A DNA stretch of 41,219 nt from an uncultured Chitinophagales bacterium (lineage in GTDB: Bacteria; Bacteroidota; Bacteroidia; Chitinophagales; JAHDHT01). Below are positions 33,860-41,219 of this stretch, piece after piece; positions within the stretch are counted from its first letter, which is position 1, and each line of letters begins with the position of its first letter. The DNA lies in assembly GCA_938023075.1 (NCBI GenBank), contig CALHDG010000141.1, forward strand, positions 1-41,219. The letters are read 5' to 3'. The notes below the pieces were generated by a model, which had not been told where the DNA came from, ran no database searches, and saw nothing but the letters and a program-made list of their open reading frames with translations. A program made the position numbers and the translations under genes.

Positions 33860-35002
33860 TCATCCCCTAATCCACTCTAAATAATTATCATTATGAATTA
33901 CGGTAAACTCACTTTTCGTATAGGCATTTTTCCAGGCAACAGGTTCTTTTACTTTTCTTTTCGGATTCCATTTCAGTTCATAAGCATATAAAATACCACC
34001 TCTGTCTTCTATCCAATCAATCTCTTGTTGGTCGTAAGTTCGCCAAAAATAATTATACACCAACATGCGGCTATATTTTTGGTGTTTTATCCGTTCGCTA
34101 ATGATGTAGTTTTCCCACAGAGGTCCTACATCATTTCGCAAGTCTAAGGCATTCATATTGCCTATTAAAATATTTCTTATGCCGTTATCAAAAAAATACC
34201 ATTTTTTGCCTTTGGCTATTTCTTTTCTTAAATTACGGCTAAACCCATTCAGCGAATGAAGGATGTAAACCTTCTTTAATAAATCCAGATATTTTTCAAC
34301 CGTATTTTTACTCATAGATAATTGTTGGCCAATTTCATTATAGGATACTTCTCCACCAACCTGAAAAGCAATTAGCCGTAACAAGCTCAATATCTTATCA
34401 GCATTTTTAATATTTTCAAACTCTAAAATATCTTTTAATAAATAAGCATTTACTAAATCTTGAAGATAATCCCGTTTATCTTCCTCATCTTTTATGTGTA
34501 ATAATTCAGGGTAATTTCCATAAACTAAACGATGCTTCAAGTTGGTGACTTTCTCAATATCATTTTCTACCTGATCATATTCTACTTCTGATAAAGCCAA
34601 TAGATTAAAATCTTTTTTTCTTCCGGTAAGTGGTTCGCCGGTATATTGGTTAATATCAAAAGCTGATGAACCGGTAACCAGTATTTTAAGTCCATCTATT
34701 TCATCAACCATCAGTTTTAATATAGCACCAACTTCGGGTATTTTCTGAGCTTCATCAATCAGCAATACTTTTTTGGTGCCTAACAAATTTACATAGTTTT
34801 GTTTACTACGGTAAGCCAATTGCTTCCGGGTGTCAAAGTCTTCTCCATTTAACAGTAAATAGGGTTCGTTTATTTGTGCTATCAATTGTTTGAGCAGCAT
34901 GGTTTTGCCTACGCGCCTTGGTCCTAATAAAACCAATACTTTATTGGCTTGCATCCCTTTTATAATGTGTTTTTCTACTAATCTTTTTATAAACTTACTC
35001 AT
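33860..35002 (-). CDS. AAA ATPase with DUF4143 (AAA_14 family)
   Basis: 380 residues. Walker A GPRRVGKT (27-34) and Walker B VLLIDEAQ (79-86) form the AAA_14 ATPase, followed by TGSSAFDI (sensor). The middle contains a winged-helix-like unit (SYNEIGQQLSMSKNTVEKYL at about 219-240). The C-terminal DUF4143 part resembles a PD-(D/E)xK nuclease fold, with QEIDWIEDRGGILYAYELKW giving the E/D...ExK-like residues. The family is widespread in prokaryotes and of unknown function. The start codon lies five bases from an array of palindromic repeats that contains its promoter box, which suggests tight autoregulation. It is flanked by RHS debris on one side and a structured intergenic element on the other. 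Confidence 0.9.
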   Translation of the reverse strand: MSKFIKRLVEKHIIKGMQANKVLVLLGPRRVGKTMLLKQLIAQINEPYLLLNGEDFDTRKQLAYRSKQNYVNLLGTKKVLLIDEAQKIPEVGAILKLMVDEIDGLKILVTGSSAFDINQYTGEPLTGRKKDFNLLALSEVEYDQVENDIEKVTNLKHRLVYGNYPELLHIKDEEDKRDYLQDLVNAYLLKDILEFENIKNADKILSLLRLIAFQVGGEVSYNEIGQQLSMSKNTVEKYLDLLKKVYILHSLNGFSRNLRKEIAKGKKWYFFDNGIRNILIGNMNALDLRNDVGPLWENYIISERIKHQKYSRMLVYNYFWRTYDQQEIDWIEDRGGILYAYELKWNPKRKVKEPVAWKNAYTKSEFTVIHNDNYLEWIRG

Positions 35003-35006
35003 TGTA

Positions 35007-35162
35007 TTGACTAAATTTAGCTAAATTCTGTCAACAAATGTACTACATTTAGCTAAATATAGTCATCATATAAACTGTTTTTACCTAAATTTAGTCATCA
35101 AAAACTCTAAATTTAGCTAAATATGGTCAATCAATTGACTAAATTTAGCTAAATTCTGTCAA
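35007..35162 (-). promoter_or_regulatory. Array of five palindromic repeats upstream of the AAA/DUF4143 gene
   Basis: Core ATTTAGCTAAAT is a perfect 12-bp palindrome, usually with TGAC or GTCA arms outside. Copies: 35007-35034, 35045-35065, 35083-35097 (shorter, CCTAAATTTAGTCA), 35105-35130, 35135-35162. The first and last are identical over 28 bp. Spacing is irregular. A minus-strand -7 box TACATTTG (35042-35035) sits between copies 1 and 2, so binding to the array would control the ATPase gene. Such repeats directly before the start codon are an autoregulatory arrangement, with the protein itself as a candidate binder. Confidence 0.75.
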
Positions 35163-35300
35163 TTGGATTCTAATCCATCATAAAATTCGCTTTTTTATCT
35201 ATAAAGGCTGAAATCCAGAATTACCTAAAACCACCAGGACATGTTTATCAAAGTGGTTGACATTTTCCTGTTTTCAACTACCGCCGTTTTTTATTTTTCT

Positions 35301-35487
35301 ACGAAGAACCGAAGTTTTTAAACTAGCCCCGATTGCAGCGGTTATGCCTTTTTGCCGCATTGGCTTTTTGTAGCGTTGGCAAGGCATTTGAGCGGAAAGC
35401 GGGAGGGGTGTTGTTATAAAGCTAAGAGGTTTTGCTTCAAAAAAATCAATGCAAAAGTGTCAACCATTTTGTTGTTTGGATAAACTT
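35301..35487 (+). repeat. Dispersed structured element F, copy 1 (most complete)
   Basis: ACGAAGAACCGAAG, AAACTAGCCCCGATTGCAGC, a hairpin (ATGCC...GGCAT with TGCC/GGCA inside, 35344-35388), then TTGAGCGGAAAGCGGGAGG. CCCCG near the start can pair with CGGGAGGGG-type sequence at the end, closing the structure. The tail (35411-35487) is shared only with the 21.65-kb copy. It lies between the ATPase and TetR promoters. Confidence 0.75.
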
Positions 35488-35502
35488 GTCACCCAATCAA
35501 TC

Positions 35503-35552
35503 AAAAAAACTTAGGAAACTTTAAGAATAATAATAGTTTCCCAAGTTTTTTT
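35503..35552 (+). promoter_or_regulatory. TetR operator: 18-bp inverted repeat
   Basis: Left arm AAAAAAACTTAGGAAACT (35503-35520) and right arm AGTTTCCCAAGTTTTTTT (35535-35552) are inverted repeats with one mismatch and a 14-bp spacer. The right arm ends five bases before the -7 box at 35557, so it covers the -33 region. This is the expected autoregulatory site of the downstream TetR-type repressor. Confidence 0.75.
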
Positions 35553-35556
35553 ACCT

Positions 35557-35564
35557 TACCTTTG
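35557..35564 (+). promoter_or_regulatory. -7 promoter box of the efflux operon
   Basis: TACCTTTG matches TAnnTTTG, 12 bp before the ATG at 35577. It excludes the TTG at 35562 as a start, since that codon overlaps the box. Confidence 0.6.
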
Positions 35565-35576
35565 CCGTATCTTAAA

Positions 35577-36179
35577 ATGAAGAACAAGATTTTAGAAGCG
35601 TCGAGTAAATTGTTTTTACAGTACGGCATTAAAAGTGTGAGTATGGCAGACATTGCCCGGGAGTTAGGCATGTCAAAAAAAACAGTGTATACGCATTTCG
35701 AAAACAAAGAAGATATTGTACACGAGGGCATGTCTATTCATTTGTTAGAAGAAGAACAATTTGTAAGAGACATTATTAAAGAGTATCCTAATCCGATAGA
35801 CCAATTTTTGAACATACAAAAACACGTAAGCGAATATTTACGAACACTTAATCCCTCAACTATATACGATTTGTCAAAATACTATAAAAAAACCTGGGAT
35901 TTATTTGAAGCACACAAACATCAATTTTTATACAAAAGCATCATAAAAAATTTAGAAGATGGCGTAAAAGCCAAACTTTATCGCAACGATTTTGAAGTAG
36001 ATATTGTTGCCAGAATTTATGTAGGTGGAGTAGATGCCATATTCAACAACACCGTTTTTCCTATCGGCAAATATCCATTTTATAAAGTGCATTATCAATA
36101 TGTAATGTACCACCTAAATGCCATTGTTAGCGACAAAGGCAAAAAATATTTAACCAAAAAAAGAGCTGAACAATCATAA
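35577..36179 (+). CDS. TetR family transcriptional regulator of the efflux operon
   Basis: 200 residues from ATG 35577 (MKNKILEASSKLFLQYGIKS). The helix-turn-helix VSMADIARELGMSKKTVYTHFENKEDI lies at about 21-46. The C-terminal part is helical and probably binds the inducer. Position and the inverted repeat in its own promoter suggest it represses the whole operon: the TolC-like gene starts two bases after its stop, followed by HlyD-like and RND genes. Confidence 0.9.
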   Translation: MKNKILEASSKLFLQYGIKSVSMADIARELGMSKKTVYTHFENKEDIVHEGMSIHLLEEEQFVRDIIKEYPNPIDQFLNIQKHVSEYLRTLNPSTIYDLSKYYKKTWDLFEAHKHQFLYKSIIKNLEDGVKAKLYRNDFEVDIVARIYVGGVDAIFNNTVFPIGKYPFYKVHYQYVMYHLNAIVSDKGKKYLTKKRAEQS

Positions 36180-36180
36180 T

Positions 36181-37626
36181 ATGAAACAAGGGATTATTTT
36201 TTTATTAGTCAGTTTTAGCACGCTTTTCGTATTTGCTCAAGAGGCAGATAGCAATACATCAGCAGAAGAAAAGGTACTGTATTTGAGTTTGAAAGATGCC
36301 AAAGCCTATGGCATGGAAAACCATCCAAGTGTTCGCTCTTCTATGGTAGATGTTCAGTTAGCCAACGAGCGAATTAATGAAATTAAATCAATTGGCTATC
36401 CACAAATTAATGCGAAGATAGATTTGCTGTATTACCCCAAATTGCCCGTTACTATTTTGCCGGGTACGTTTAATCCGCAACAAGAAATTGTTTTTGTTGA
36501 AGCCAGAAATATGTCAGACCAAGTGGTTCAAAAAGGAATACCTGTTCCTGTTTTAGACAATAACGGAATGCCCATTCCCGGACCAGACAGCGAAGTTACT
36601 TTTGGAACCAAACATAATTTATCGGCAGGAATTTCTTTAACCCAAATAGCCTTCGATGCTTCTTATTTGGTAGGCTTAAAATTAGCCAAAGTTTATTCAA
36701 AACTATCCGACCAGCAAGCCAGAAAAACAGCCTTAGACACCCAATATGACATTGAGCAAACCTATCTTTCTGCCTTAATTGCTGCCGAAAATATTGTACT
36801 GTTAGAAAAAAACATGCCTACCTTAGAACGTATTTTGTTTGAAACTACCCAACTATACGAAAACGGTTTTGCCGAAGAAATTGAAACCGACCGCATTCAA
36901 TTATCTAAATCAAATATTGAAACACAAATACGCAATTTAACTGAACAAGAACGTTTAGCGAAAGAATTACTACGTTTTCAAATGGGCTATCCTACCCAAG
37001 AAAAAATTGTATTAACAGACAGCATTGAAGTTTTTATGGATTTTAATATTGAATATTTAGATTCGCTATACTTCACCAATAAGCGCATCGAATTTGATAT
37101 TTTAGATACCCAAAAAATATTAAACGAATTGCAAATAGAACGAACCAAATCGCTGTTTTATCCTAACTTGATTGGCTTTGCCGATTATAATTGGACATCG
37201 CAACGCGACAAATTTTTTAAGTTTAAAGATTCGTGGTTCGATACTTTTGTATTGGGCTTAAGTTTAAATATTCCTGTTTTTGATGGACGAATGAAACGCT
37301 CGCAAATGGAAACCAGCCGCTTAAATGTAAAGAAATTAGACATTGCTCGCGAGTTGACGCAACAAGGTTTCGACATAGAAATGAAATCGGCAATTACCAA
37401 TTACCAAACCGCCCTCGAAGAAAAAATCAATCAAGAAAAAAACTTAGCCTTAGCCGAAAAAATTTACAATACCAGCTTAATAAAATACCGCGAAGGATTA
37501 GGGTCGAGTTTAGAAGTCAACAATTCAGAAAGTACTTTTTTGCAAACCCAAGCCAGTTACATTAACAGTTTATACAGTTTGGTTTTGGCAAAGGCAGAGC
37601 TAAATAAAGCTTACGGTAACTACTAA
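36181..37626 (+). CDS. TolC family outer-membrane efflux protein
   Basis: 481 residues. The signal peptide MKQGIIFLLVSFSTLFVFAQ is followed by an OEP/TolC domain pair. LSLKDAKAYGMENHPSVRSS is the typical first helix, and the repeat ends with NNSESTFLQTQASYINSLYSLVLAKAELNKAYGNY. It forms the outer-membrane channel of a tripartite pump. It starts one base after the tetR stop, and the HlyD-like gene follows 41 bp on. Confidence 0.92.
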   Translation: MKQGIIFLLVSFSTLFVFAQEADSNTSAEEKVLYLSLKDAKAYGMENHPSVRSSMVDVQLANERINEIKSIGYPQINAKIDLLYYPKLPVTILPGTFNPQQEIVFVEARNMSDQVVQKGIPVPVLDNNGMPIPGPDSEVTFGTKHNLSAGISLTQIAFDASYLVGLKLAKVYSKLSDQQARKTALDTQYDIEQTYLSALIAAENIVLLEKNMPTLERILFETTQLYENGFAEEIETDRIQLSKSNIETQIRNLTEQERLAKELLRFQMGYPTQEKIVLTDSIEVFMDFNIEYLDSLYFTNKRIEFDILDTQKILNELQIERTKSLFYPNLIGFADYNWTSQRDKFFKFKDSWFDTFVLGLSLNIPVFDGRMKRSQMETSRLNVKKLDIARELTQQGFDIEMKSAITNYQTALEEKINQEKNLALAEKIYNTSLIKYREGLGSSLEVNNSESTFLQTQASYINSLYSLVLAKAELNKAYGNY

Positions 37627-37667
37627 AAATATAATCATTCAAAAACTTTAGCATAAGAAATAATACA

Positions 37668-38906
37668 ATGAAAAATATATACAAAATTAGTGTTGTTGGA
37701 TTTATCTGCTGGATGTTCGTTGCCTGTGGAGGAGAAAAAAAGGTAGCCTTGTTAGATAAACCTTTTAGCGAGGTAGTAAATATGAATTCTACTGATTTGG
37801 CAGAAGCAATGGAAGGCTTAACCGTTGAGGAAAAGAAGAAACTCATTCTCGATTTTAAAAGCAGCTTAAAGCCGACAGAACTTAAAATTAAACAAATTGA
37901 AAAATCGGTAAAAGAAGTAGACCCCACTTATACCGGTAAAAAAGAAAAGAAAGCCAAGTTAGTTACCTTCACCAATGTTGAAGTAAAAGATATTGAAACC
38001 TTTACCGAAGTACCCGGTGCAGTACAAACCAAAGATAACAGCGATGCCAAAGTAATTGCCGAAACTACCGGACGAATTACCAACTTAGGTTTAAAAGAAG
38101 ACCGCTATTTAAAAAAGGGCGACTTTGTAATGTCCATTGATGATGAAACGGTTAAAAGAGGCATAGAAGAACAGAAAACCCAATTGGCATTAGCCAAAAC
38201 CTTGTTGGAAAAAAGAGAGCGTTTATGGGCTCAAAAAATAGGCACCGAAATTGAATTGATTCAAGCCCGCACCAATGTGGAAGCCATTGAAAAAAGCATG
38301 GCAACTGCACAAAGTAGTTTAGATAAGTTTACCCAAAACGCTACCGTTTCAGGTATTATAGAAAATGTATATGTAAACGAAGGCGAAATGGTAATGGCAG
38401 GCACGCCCGTTGCCGAAGTAATGAATTTAGGTACCGTAACCGTTGAAGCCGAATTAACTGAAGCCTATTTAAGCAAAGTGAAAAGAGGCGATGTGGTAAG
38501 GATAGAATTTCCTTCTTTAGAGATGGAACGACAGGCAAAAATTACGGATATTGGTTCGAGGTTAGATGCAGGCAGCCGCTCTTTTACCATTGAAATGGAT
38601 ATAAGCAACAAAGGCTATTTATTAAAACCCAACATTTTAGCGATGGTGAATTTACGGGAGAACTTTGTTAAAGATGCCATAGTAGTACCCACCCAATTAG
38701 TACAAGAAGATTTTGATGGACAATATGTATATGTTGCCGAACAAGTAGATGGCAAAAGTGTGGCAAAAAAAGTCACTATTGAAACCGGCGAGGTAATCAA
38801 CAACGAAACGATCGTAAGCAGCGGTTTGTCCGGCGGCGAAATTTTAATTGAGAAAGGCTACCGTGATATTGCTGACGGGCAACCCGTGGAAGCGAGTGCG
38901 AAGTAG
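37668..38906 (+). CDS. Efflux RND periplasmic adaptor (HlyD/AcrA-like lipoprotein)
   Basis: 412 residues. Lipobox MFVAC with Cys20. After an acidic N-terminal stretch unusual for the family (residues 30-100, rich in Glu and Lys), the adaptor core begins: FTEVPGAVQTKDN, KVIAETTGRITNLGLKEDRYLKKGD (barrel-sandwich), a coiled-coil hairpin (about 160-220), NATVSGIIENVYVNEGEMVMAGTPVAEV and VEAELTEAYLSKVKRGD. It connects the inner-membrane pump to the TolC-like channel. The stop lies about 1 kb before the RND gene, because small repeats and one extra gene intervene. Confidence 0.92.
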   Translation: MKNIYKISVVGFICWMFVACGGEKKVALLDKPFSEVVNMNSTDLAEAMEGLTVEEKKKLILDFKSSLKPTELKIKQIEKSVKEVDPTYTGKKEKKAKLVTFTNVEVKDIETFTEVPGAVQTKDNSDAKVIAETTGRITNLGLKEDRYLKKGDFVMSIDDETVKRGIEEQKTQLALAKTLLEKRERLWAQKIGTEIELIQARTNVEAIEKSMATAQSSLDKFTQNATVSGIIENVYVNEGEMVMAGTPVAEVMNLGTVTVEAELTEAYLSKVKRGDVVRIEFPSLEMERQAKITDIGSRLDAGSRSFTIEMDISNKGYLLKPNILAMVNLRENFVKDAIVVPTQLVQEDFDGQYVYVAEQVDGKSVAKKVTIETGEVINNETIVSSGLSGGEILIEKGYRDIADGQPVEASAK

Positions 38907-38911
38907 AGGTT

Positions 38912-39050
38912 GAGATGTTAGATGCGAGAAGACAGAACCGAGATGTCAGACGCGAGATGCTAGATGACAGATATAAGAACTGAGATAACAGAGGCGAGAT
39001 GTTAGAACAAAGAAGCGAGATGACAGAACCAAGACAGCAAAACCAAGAAT
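38912..39050 (+). repeat. Degenerate tandem repeat, 14-bp period
   Basis: About nine or ten diverged units of GAGATGTTAGATGC / GAGATGTCAGACGC / GAGATGACAGAACC type run directly from the end of the adaptor gene, with one or two insertions. The frame is not kept for coding. Confidence 0.7.
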
Positions 39051-39076
39051 CAACAAAATTATTAAACACCCCGTCA

Positions 39077-39120
39077 TGCTGAAAAATTTATGGAGCTTGC
39101 GGAATAAATTTGTTCAGTAT
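39077..39120. repeat. Palindromic repeat element with TGCTGAA...TTCAGTA stem
   Basis: TGCTGAAAAATTTAT pairs with ATAAATTTGTTCAGTA around GGAGCTTGCGG. It resembles the family of intergenic palindromes at 39182 and 39580 in plan but not in sequence. A likely REP-like element. Confidence 0.5.
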
Positions 39121-39181
39121 CCCCTTTAATTTTGGGAGCGAAGGTTTTAGATAAAATAGATAATGATTAGAAGGTTCATTA

Positions 39182-39274
39182 AACCTCAGTTGAAGGCAGA
39201 GGGAGATTCTGGATATTTTGTTTCGCTTCGCTACACAAAATTCCAGAATGACGAGTTTTTTGTTGGGAGTGTTT
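39182..39274 (+). repeat. REP-like element, copy 1
   Basis: About 93 bp repeated nearly identically at 39580-39670 in the same direction. Contains GAGATTCTGGATATTTTGT and ACACAAAATTCCAGAAT, which pair as a hairpin. Confidence 0.8.
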
Positions 39275-39278
39275 TAAA

Positions 39279-39310
39279 GATAAAATGAAAAACGAATATT
39301 GATTAACGAA
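39279..39310 (+). repeat. Short dispersed repeat, copy 1
   Basis: AACGAATATTGATTAACGAA then TGATGAATATTGAT at 39291-39323; the same sequence returns at about 39867-39893 and, less exactly, in 21892-21960. It supplies the nominal start of the small gene that follows. Confidence 0.5.
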
Positions 39311-39339
39311 TGATGAATATTGATTTAAAAAACGAAGTG

Positions 39340-39591
39340 ATGCTAAATATAGATGAAATAAAAAATTTATATCCTGACGAATGGGTACTAATAGGAAATC
39401 CTGAAATGGATGGAAAGCAATTAGATGTAATTGCTGGAATACCTATTTTCCATAGTAAAGATAAGAAAGAGGTTTGTTATATCGGTAGAAATAAAACTGC
39501 AGAGTTTGAGAAAATTGCCTTGATTTTTACTGGGAAACCAAATCCAACAAGAAAAATGACGGGTATTTTTAATCAATTGAACCTCGGTTGA
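39340..39591 (+). CDS. Small unknown protein, about 83 aa, between repeat copies
   Basis: MLNIDEIKNLYPDEWVLIGN then PEMDGKQLDVIAGIPIFHSK and VCYIGRNKTAEFEKIALIFTG. The pattern IxxxYPDEWVLIGNP...GIxxxHSKDKKEVxYxGR is one I have seen in uncharacterised proteins of Bacteroidota and cyanobacteria, which supports a real gene; its role is unknown. An ATG at 39310 would add ten residues, but those lie in a dispersed repeat, so ATG 39340 is preferred. The last three residues and the stop come from the REP-like copy that begins at 39580, so the natural C-terminus may have been replaced. It interrupts an efflux operon. Confidence 0.7.
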   Translation: MLNIDEIKNLYPDEWVLIGNPEMDGKQLDVIAGIPIFHSKDKKEVCYIGRNKTAEFEKIALIFTGKPNPTRKMTGIFNQLNLG

Positions 39592-39670
39592 AGGCAGAGG
39601 AGATTCTGGACATTTTGTTTCGCTTTGCTACACAAAATTCCAGAATGACGGGTTTTTGTCGGGAGTATTT
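39580..39670 (+). repeat. REP-like element, copy 2
   Basis: Nearly identical to 39182-39274 (ACCTCGGTTGAAGGCAGAG, hairpin ATTCTGGACATTTTGT with ACACAAAATTCCAGAAT). It forms the 3' end of the small gene and, with copy 1, brackets it. Confidence 0.8.
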
Positions 39671-39715
39671 TACTCCCCATCAAAGTCTCTCGAAGAGGAC
39701 GCTGATGACTGAAAC

Positions 39716-39809
39716 AACGAAGCACCGAAGCTGGTAAACTAGCCCCGATTGCAGCGGTATCCTTTTTATGGAGCAGAGCGGAATAAAAAGATTTAGCGGA
39801 AAGCGGGAC
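39716..39809 (+). repeat. Dispersed structured element F, copy 3
   Basis: ACGAAGCACCGAAG and AAACTAGCCCCGATTGCAGC, a hairpin in which CTTTTTAT (39772-area, upstream arm) pairs perfectly with ATAAAAAG, then TTTAGCGGAAAGCGGGACC. The flanks match the 35.3-kb copy, while the stem sequence is different yet still complementary. Confidence 0.75.
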
Positions 39810-39915
39810 CTAAAGTTGGATTGAAAAAACTTGTTCCGCTTCTAATAAAAAAGAGAAAGGGAATACCGAATATTGATTAACGAATGATGATTTTTGAGTT
39901 ATATTAAAAAAGAAA

Positions 39916-41219
39916 ATGGCAGAGAATACAAACAATAAGATTCCGGAAGGGCAGCCGGGAAGCGGTACACAAAAGGTGAAACGGTTTTTTGGCTTAACCA
40001 ATGCGGCACTGGCTAACCGGACGAGTGTGATTATTTTGATGTTCATTATTTTGGGGATTGGCGTGTCGAGTTACATTACGATGCCAAAAGAAAACTACCC
40101 CGAAATTAGTATTCCGCAAATTTATGTGGGCGTGCCATACCCGGGTAACTCGCCTTTAGATATGGAAAATTTGGTGACGCGGTATATTGAGCAGGAAATT
40201 AATACCATCACTGGCGTAGATGAAATTACCTCAACTTCTATTCAGGATTTTGCTTCCATTGTTGCCACTTTTGATTTTAATGTGGATGTGGAAGAGGCGC
40301 TGTTAGACGTGAAAGATGCGGTTGACCGGGCAAAAACCGACTTACCAAATGACTTACCGGCTGAACCCAATGTGTTTAAAATGGATTTCTCGCAGTTGCC
40401 GGTTATTAATGTGAATTTGTCGGGCAAAGTGCCGCAAGATGACCTGAAAGAATACGCTGAATATTTACAGGAAGAAATAGAAAAGCTACCGGAAATTTCG
40501 GGCGTGGATTTAAGGGGCGTTCAGGAAAAAGAGATTAGCATTAATGTAGATTATAAAAAAATGGAAGCCCTGGAAATTGGTTTCAACGATATTGAACAGG
40601 CAATTGCCGGCGAAAATATTTCGATGTCGGGCGGTAATGTAGTGAGCGGAGAGTATACACGCAGTATTAGAATTTTAGGCGAGTTTGAAACGGTTGGTCA
40701 GTTAAAAGATGTAATTATTAAACGCGATGCAGGCGACATTGTGTATTTAAGAGATGTGGCTTCGGTTGATTTTGGGTACGAATCGGCAACGAGTTATGCA
40801 AGGGCAAATCAATTGCCTATTTTAACTTTGGATATTAAAAAACGCTCGGGCAGAAACTTGCTGGATGCCGCCGATAAAATAAAATTGTTGGTTGCCGAAG
40901 CTAAAGAAAACCGCTTTCCGAAAGCAGTTGAGGTAAGCGTAACCAACGATACCTCTAAAATGACCCGAAGCATGTTAGCCAACCTCAACAACAGTATTAT
41001 TTCGGGGGTAATTTTGGTGGTGCTGGTGTTGCTGTTCTTTTTGGGTTTGCGCAATGCTTTGTTTGTGGGTATTGCCATTCCATTGAGTATGTTGATGGGT
41101 ATTGGCTTGCTCAATATTAATGGCGTGGCTTTAAATATTATGGTGCTCTTTTCGTTGGTGTTGGCTTTGGGTATGTTGGTTGATAATGGCATTGTGGTAG
41201 TAGAAAATATTTACCGGCT
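39916..41219 (+). CDS. RND efflux transporter (AcrB-like), 5' part, cut by window edge
   Basis: 434 codons are visible and the frame is open at the right edge; full proteins are about 1,050 residues. After a variable N-terminus the first helix is RTSVIILMFIILGIGVSSYI, then the family signature MPKENYPEISIPQIYVGVPYPGNSPLDMENLV, the periplasmic porter domains, and helices 2-4 from LANLNNSIISGVILVVLVLLFF. The helix 4 motif GMLVDNGIVVVENIYR carries D-N where AcrB has D-D; one Asp is kept. With the TolC-like and HlyD-like genes it completes a tripartite pump. The ATG 39916 is the only sensible start. It is separated from the adaptor gene by about 1 kb of repeats and a small gene, so it may need its own promoter. 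Confidence 0.92.
   Translation, partial: MAENTNNKIPEGQPGSGTQKVKRFFGLTNAALANRTSVIILMFIILGIGVSSYITMPKENYPEISIPQIYVGVPYPGNSPLDMENLVTRYIEQEINTITGVDEITSTSIQDFASIVATFDFNVDVEEALLDVKDAVDRAKTDLPNDLPAEPNVFKMDFSQLPVINVNLSGKVPQDDLKEYAEYLQEEIEKLPEISGVDLRGVQEKEISINVDYKKMEALEIGFNDIEQAIAGENISMSGGNVVSGEYTRSIRILGEFETVGQLKDVIIKRDAGDIVYLRDVASVDFGYESATSYARANQLPILTLDIKKRSGRNLLDAADKIKLLVAEAKENRFPKAVEVSVTNDTSKMTRSMLANLNNSIISGVILVVLVLLFFLGLRNALFVGIAIPLSMLMGIGLLNINGVALNIMVLFSLVLALGMLVDNGIVVVENIYR

Overview
The window looks like a chromosomal segment of an AT-rich Bacteroidota bacterium, probably near the Saprospiria/Chitinophagia side; the lineage is an inference. The evidence is: TAnnTTTG -7 promoter boxes in front of many genes, two secreted proteins with type IX secretion (T9SS) C-terminal sorting domains, a BatC-BatD-BatE set, a BlaI/M56/TonB cluster, many N-terminal lipoboxes, and few Shine-Dalgarno sequences. 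No tRNA, rRNA, CRISPR array or intact transposase was seen.

Layout. 1-3.5 kb is accessory: the tail of a gene cut by the window edge, an Abi/UG-type reverse transcriptase on the minus strand with a structured region upstream and its own terminator, a divergent 211-aa unknown gene behind a palindromic promoter, and debris of a toxin-antitoxin pair. 3.5-10 kb carries a MATE transporter, glycine decarboxylase gcvP, miaE, an unknown lipoprotein and a small membrane protein. 10.2-13.8 kb is batC-batD-batE without the usual moxR/batA/batB part. 13.8-18.3 kb holds an MFS transporter, a 5'-nucleotidase split into two overlapping genes, and dnaA. 18.8-25 kb holds a LamG/PNGase F-like secreted enzyme, a repeat-rich intergenic region, a coiled-coil protein with 25 identical-length 42-bp repeats, and an RNA ligase. 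25.5-28.3 kb is a BlaI repressor, a frameshifted M56 (BlaR1-like) sensor with two TonB C-terminal domains, and a TonB-domain lipoprotein. 28.5-33.3 kb has a T9SS-sorted DUF1028 protein, two Spy/LTxxQ-like proteins and rarA. 33.5-35.2 kb has RHS and histidine-kinase fragments and an AAA/DUF4143 ATPase whose promoter sits in an array of five palindromic repeats. 35.5 kb to the right edge is a TetR-regulated tripartite efflux operon (TetR, TolC-like, HlyD-like, RND), interrupted before the RND gene by a small unknown gene between repeat copies.

A theme of the window is its dispersed intergenic elements. At least five families occur in two or more copies. One (about 35.3, 21.7 and 39.7 kb) keeps fixed flanks around a hairpin whose stem differs between copies but still pairs, so it behaves like a structured RNA. 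Another (28.3 and 30.2 kb) is a MITE-like long palindrome with a 49-bp miniature derivative beside it.

The items most worth following up are the reverse transcriptase with its upstream hairpin region, the palindrome array at the AAA/DUF4143 gene, the covarying intergenic element, and the 42-bp repeat protein.
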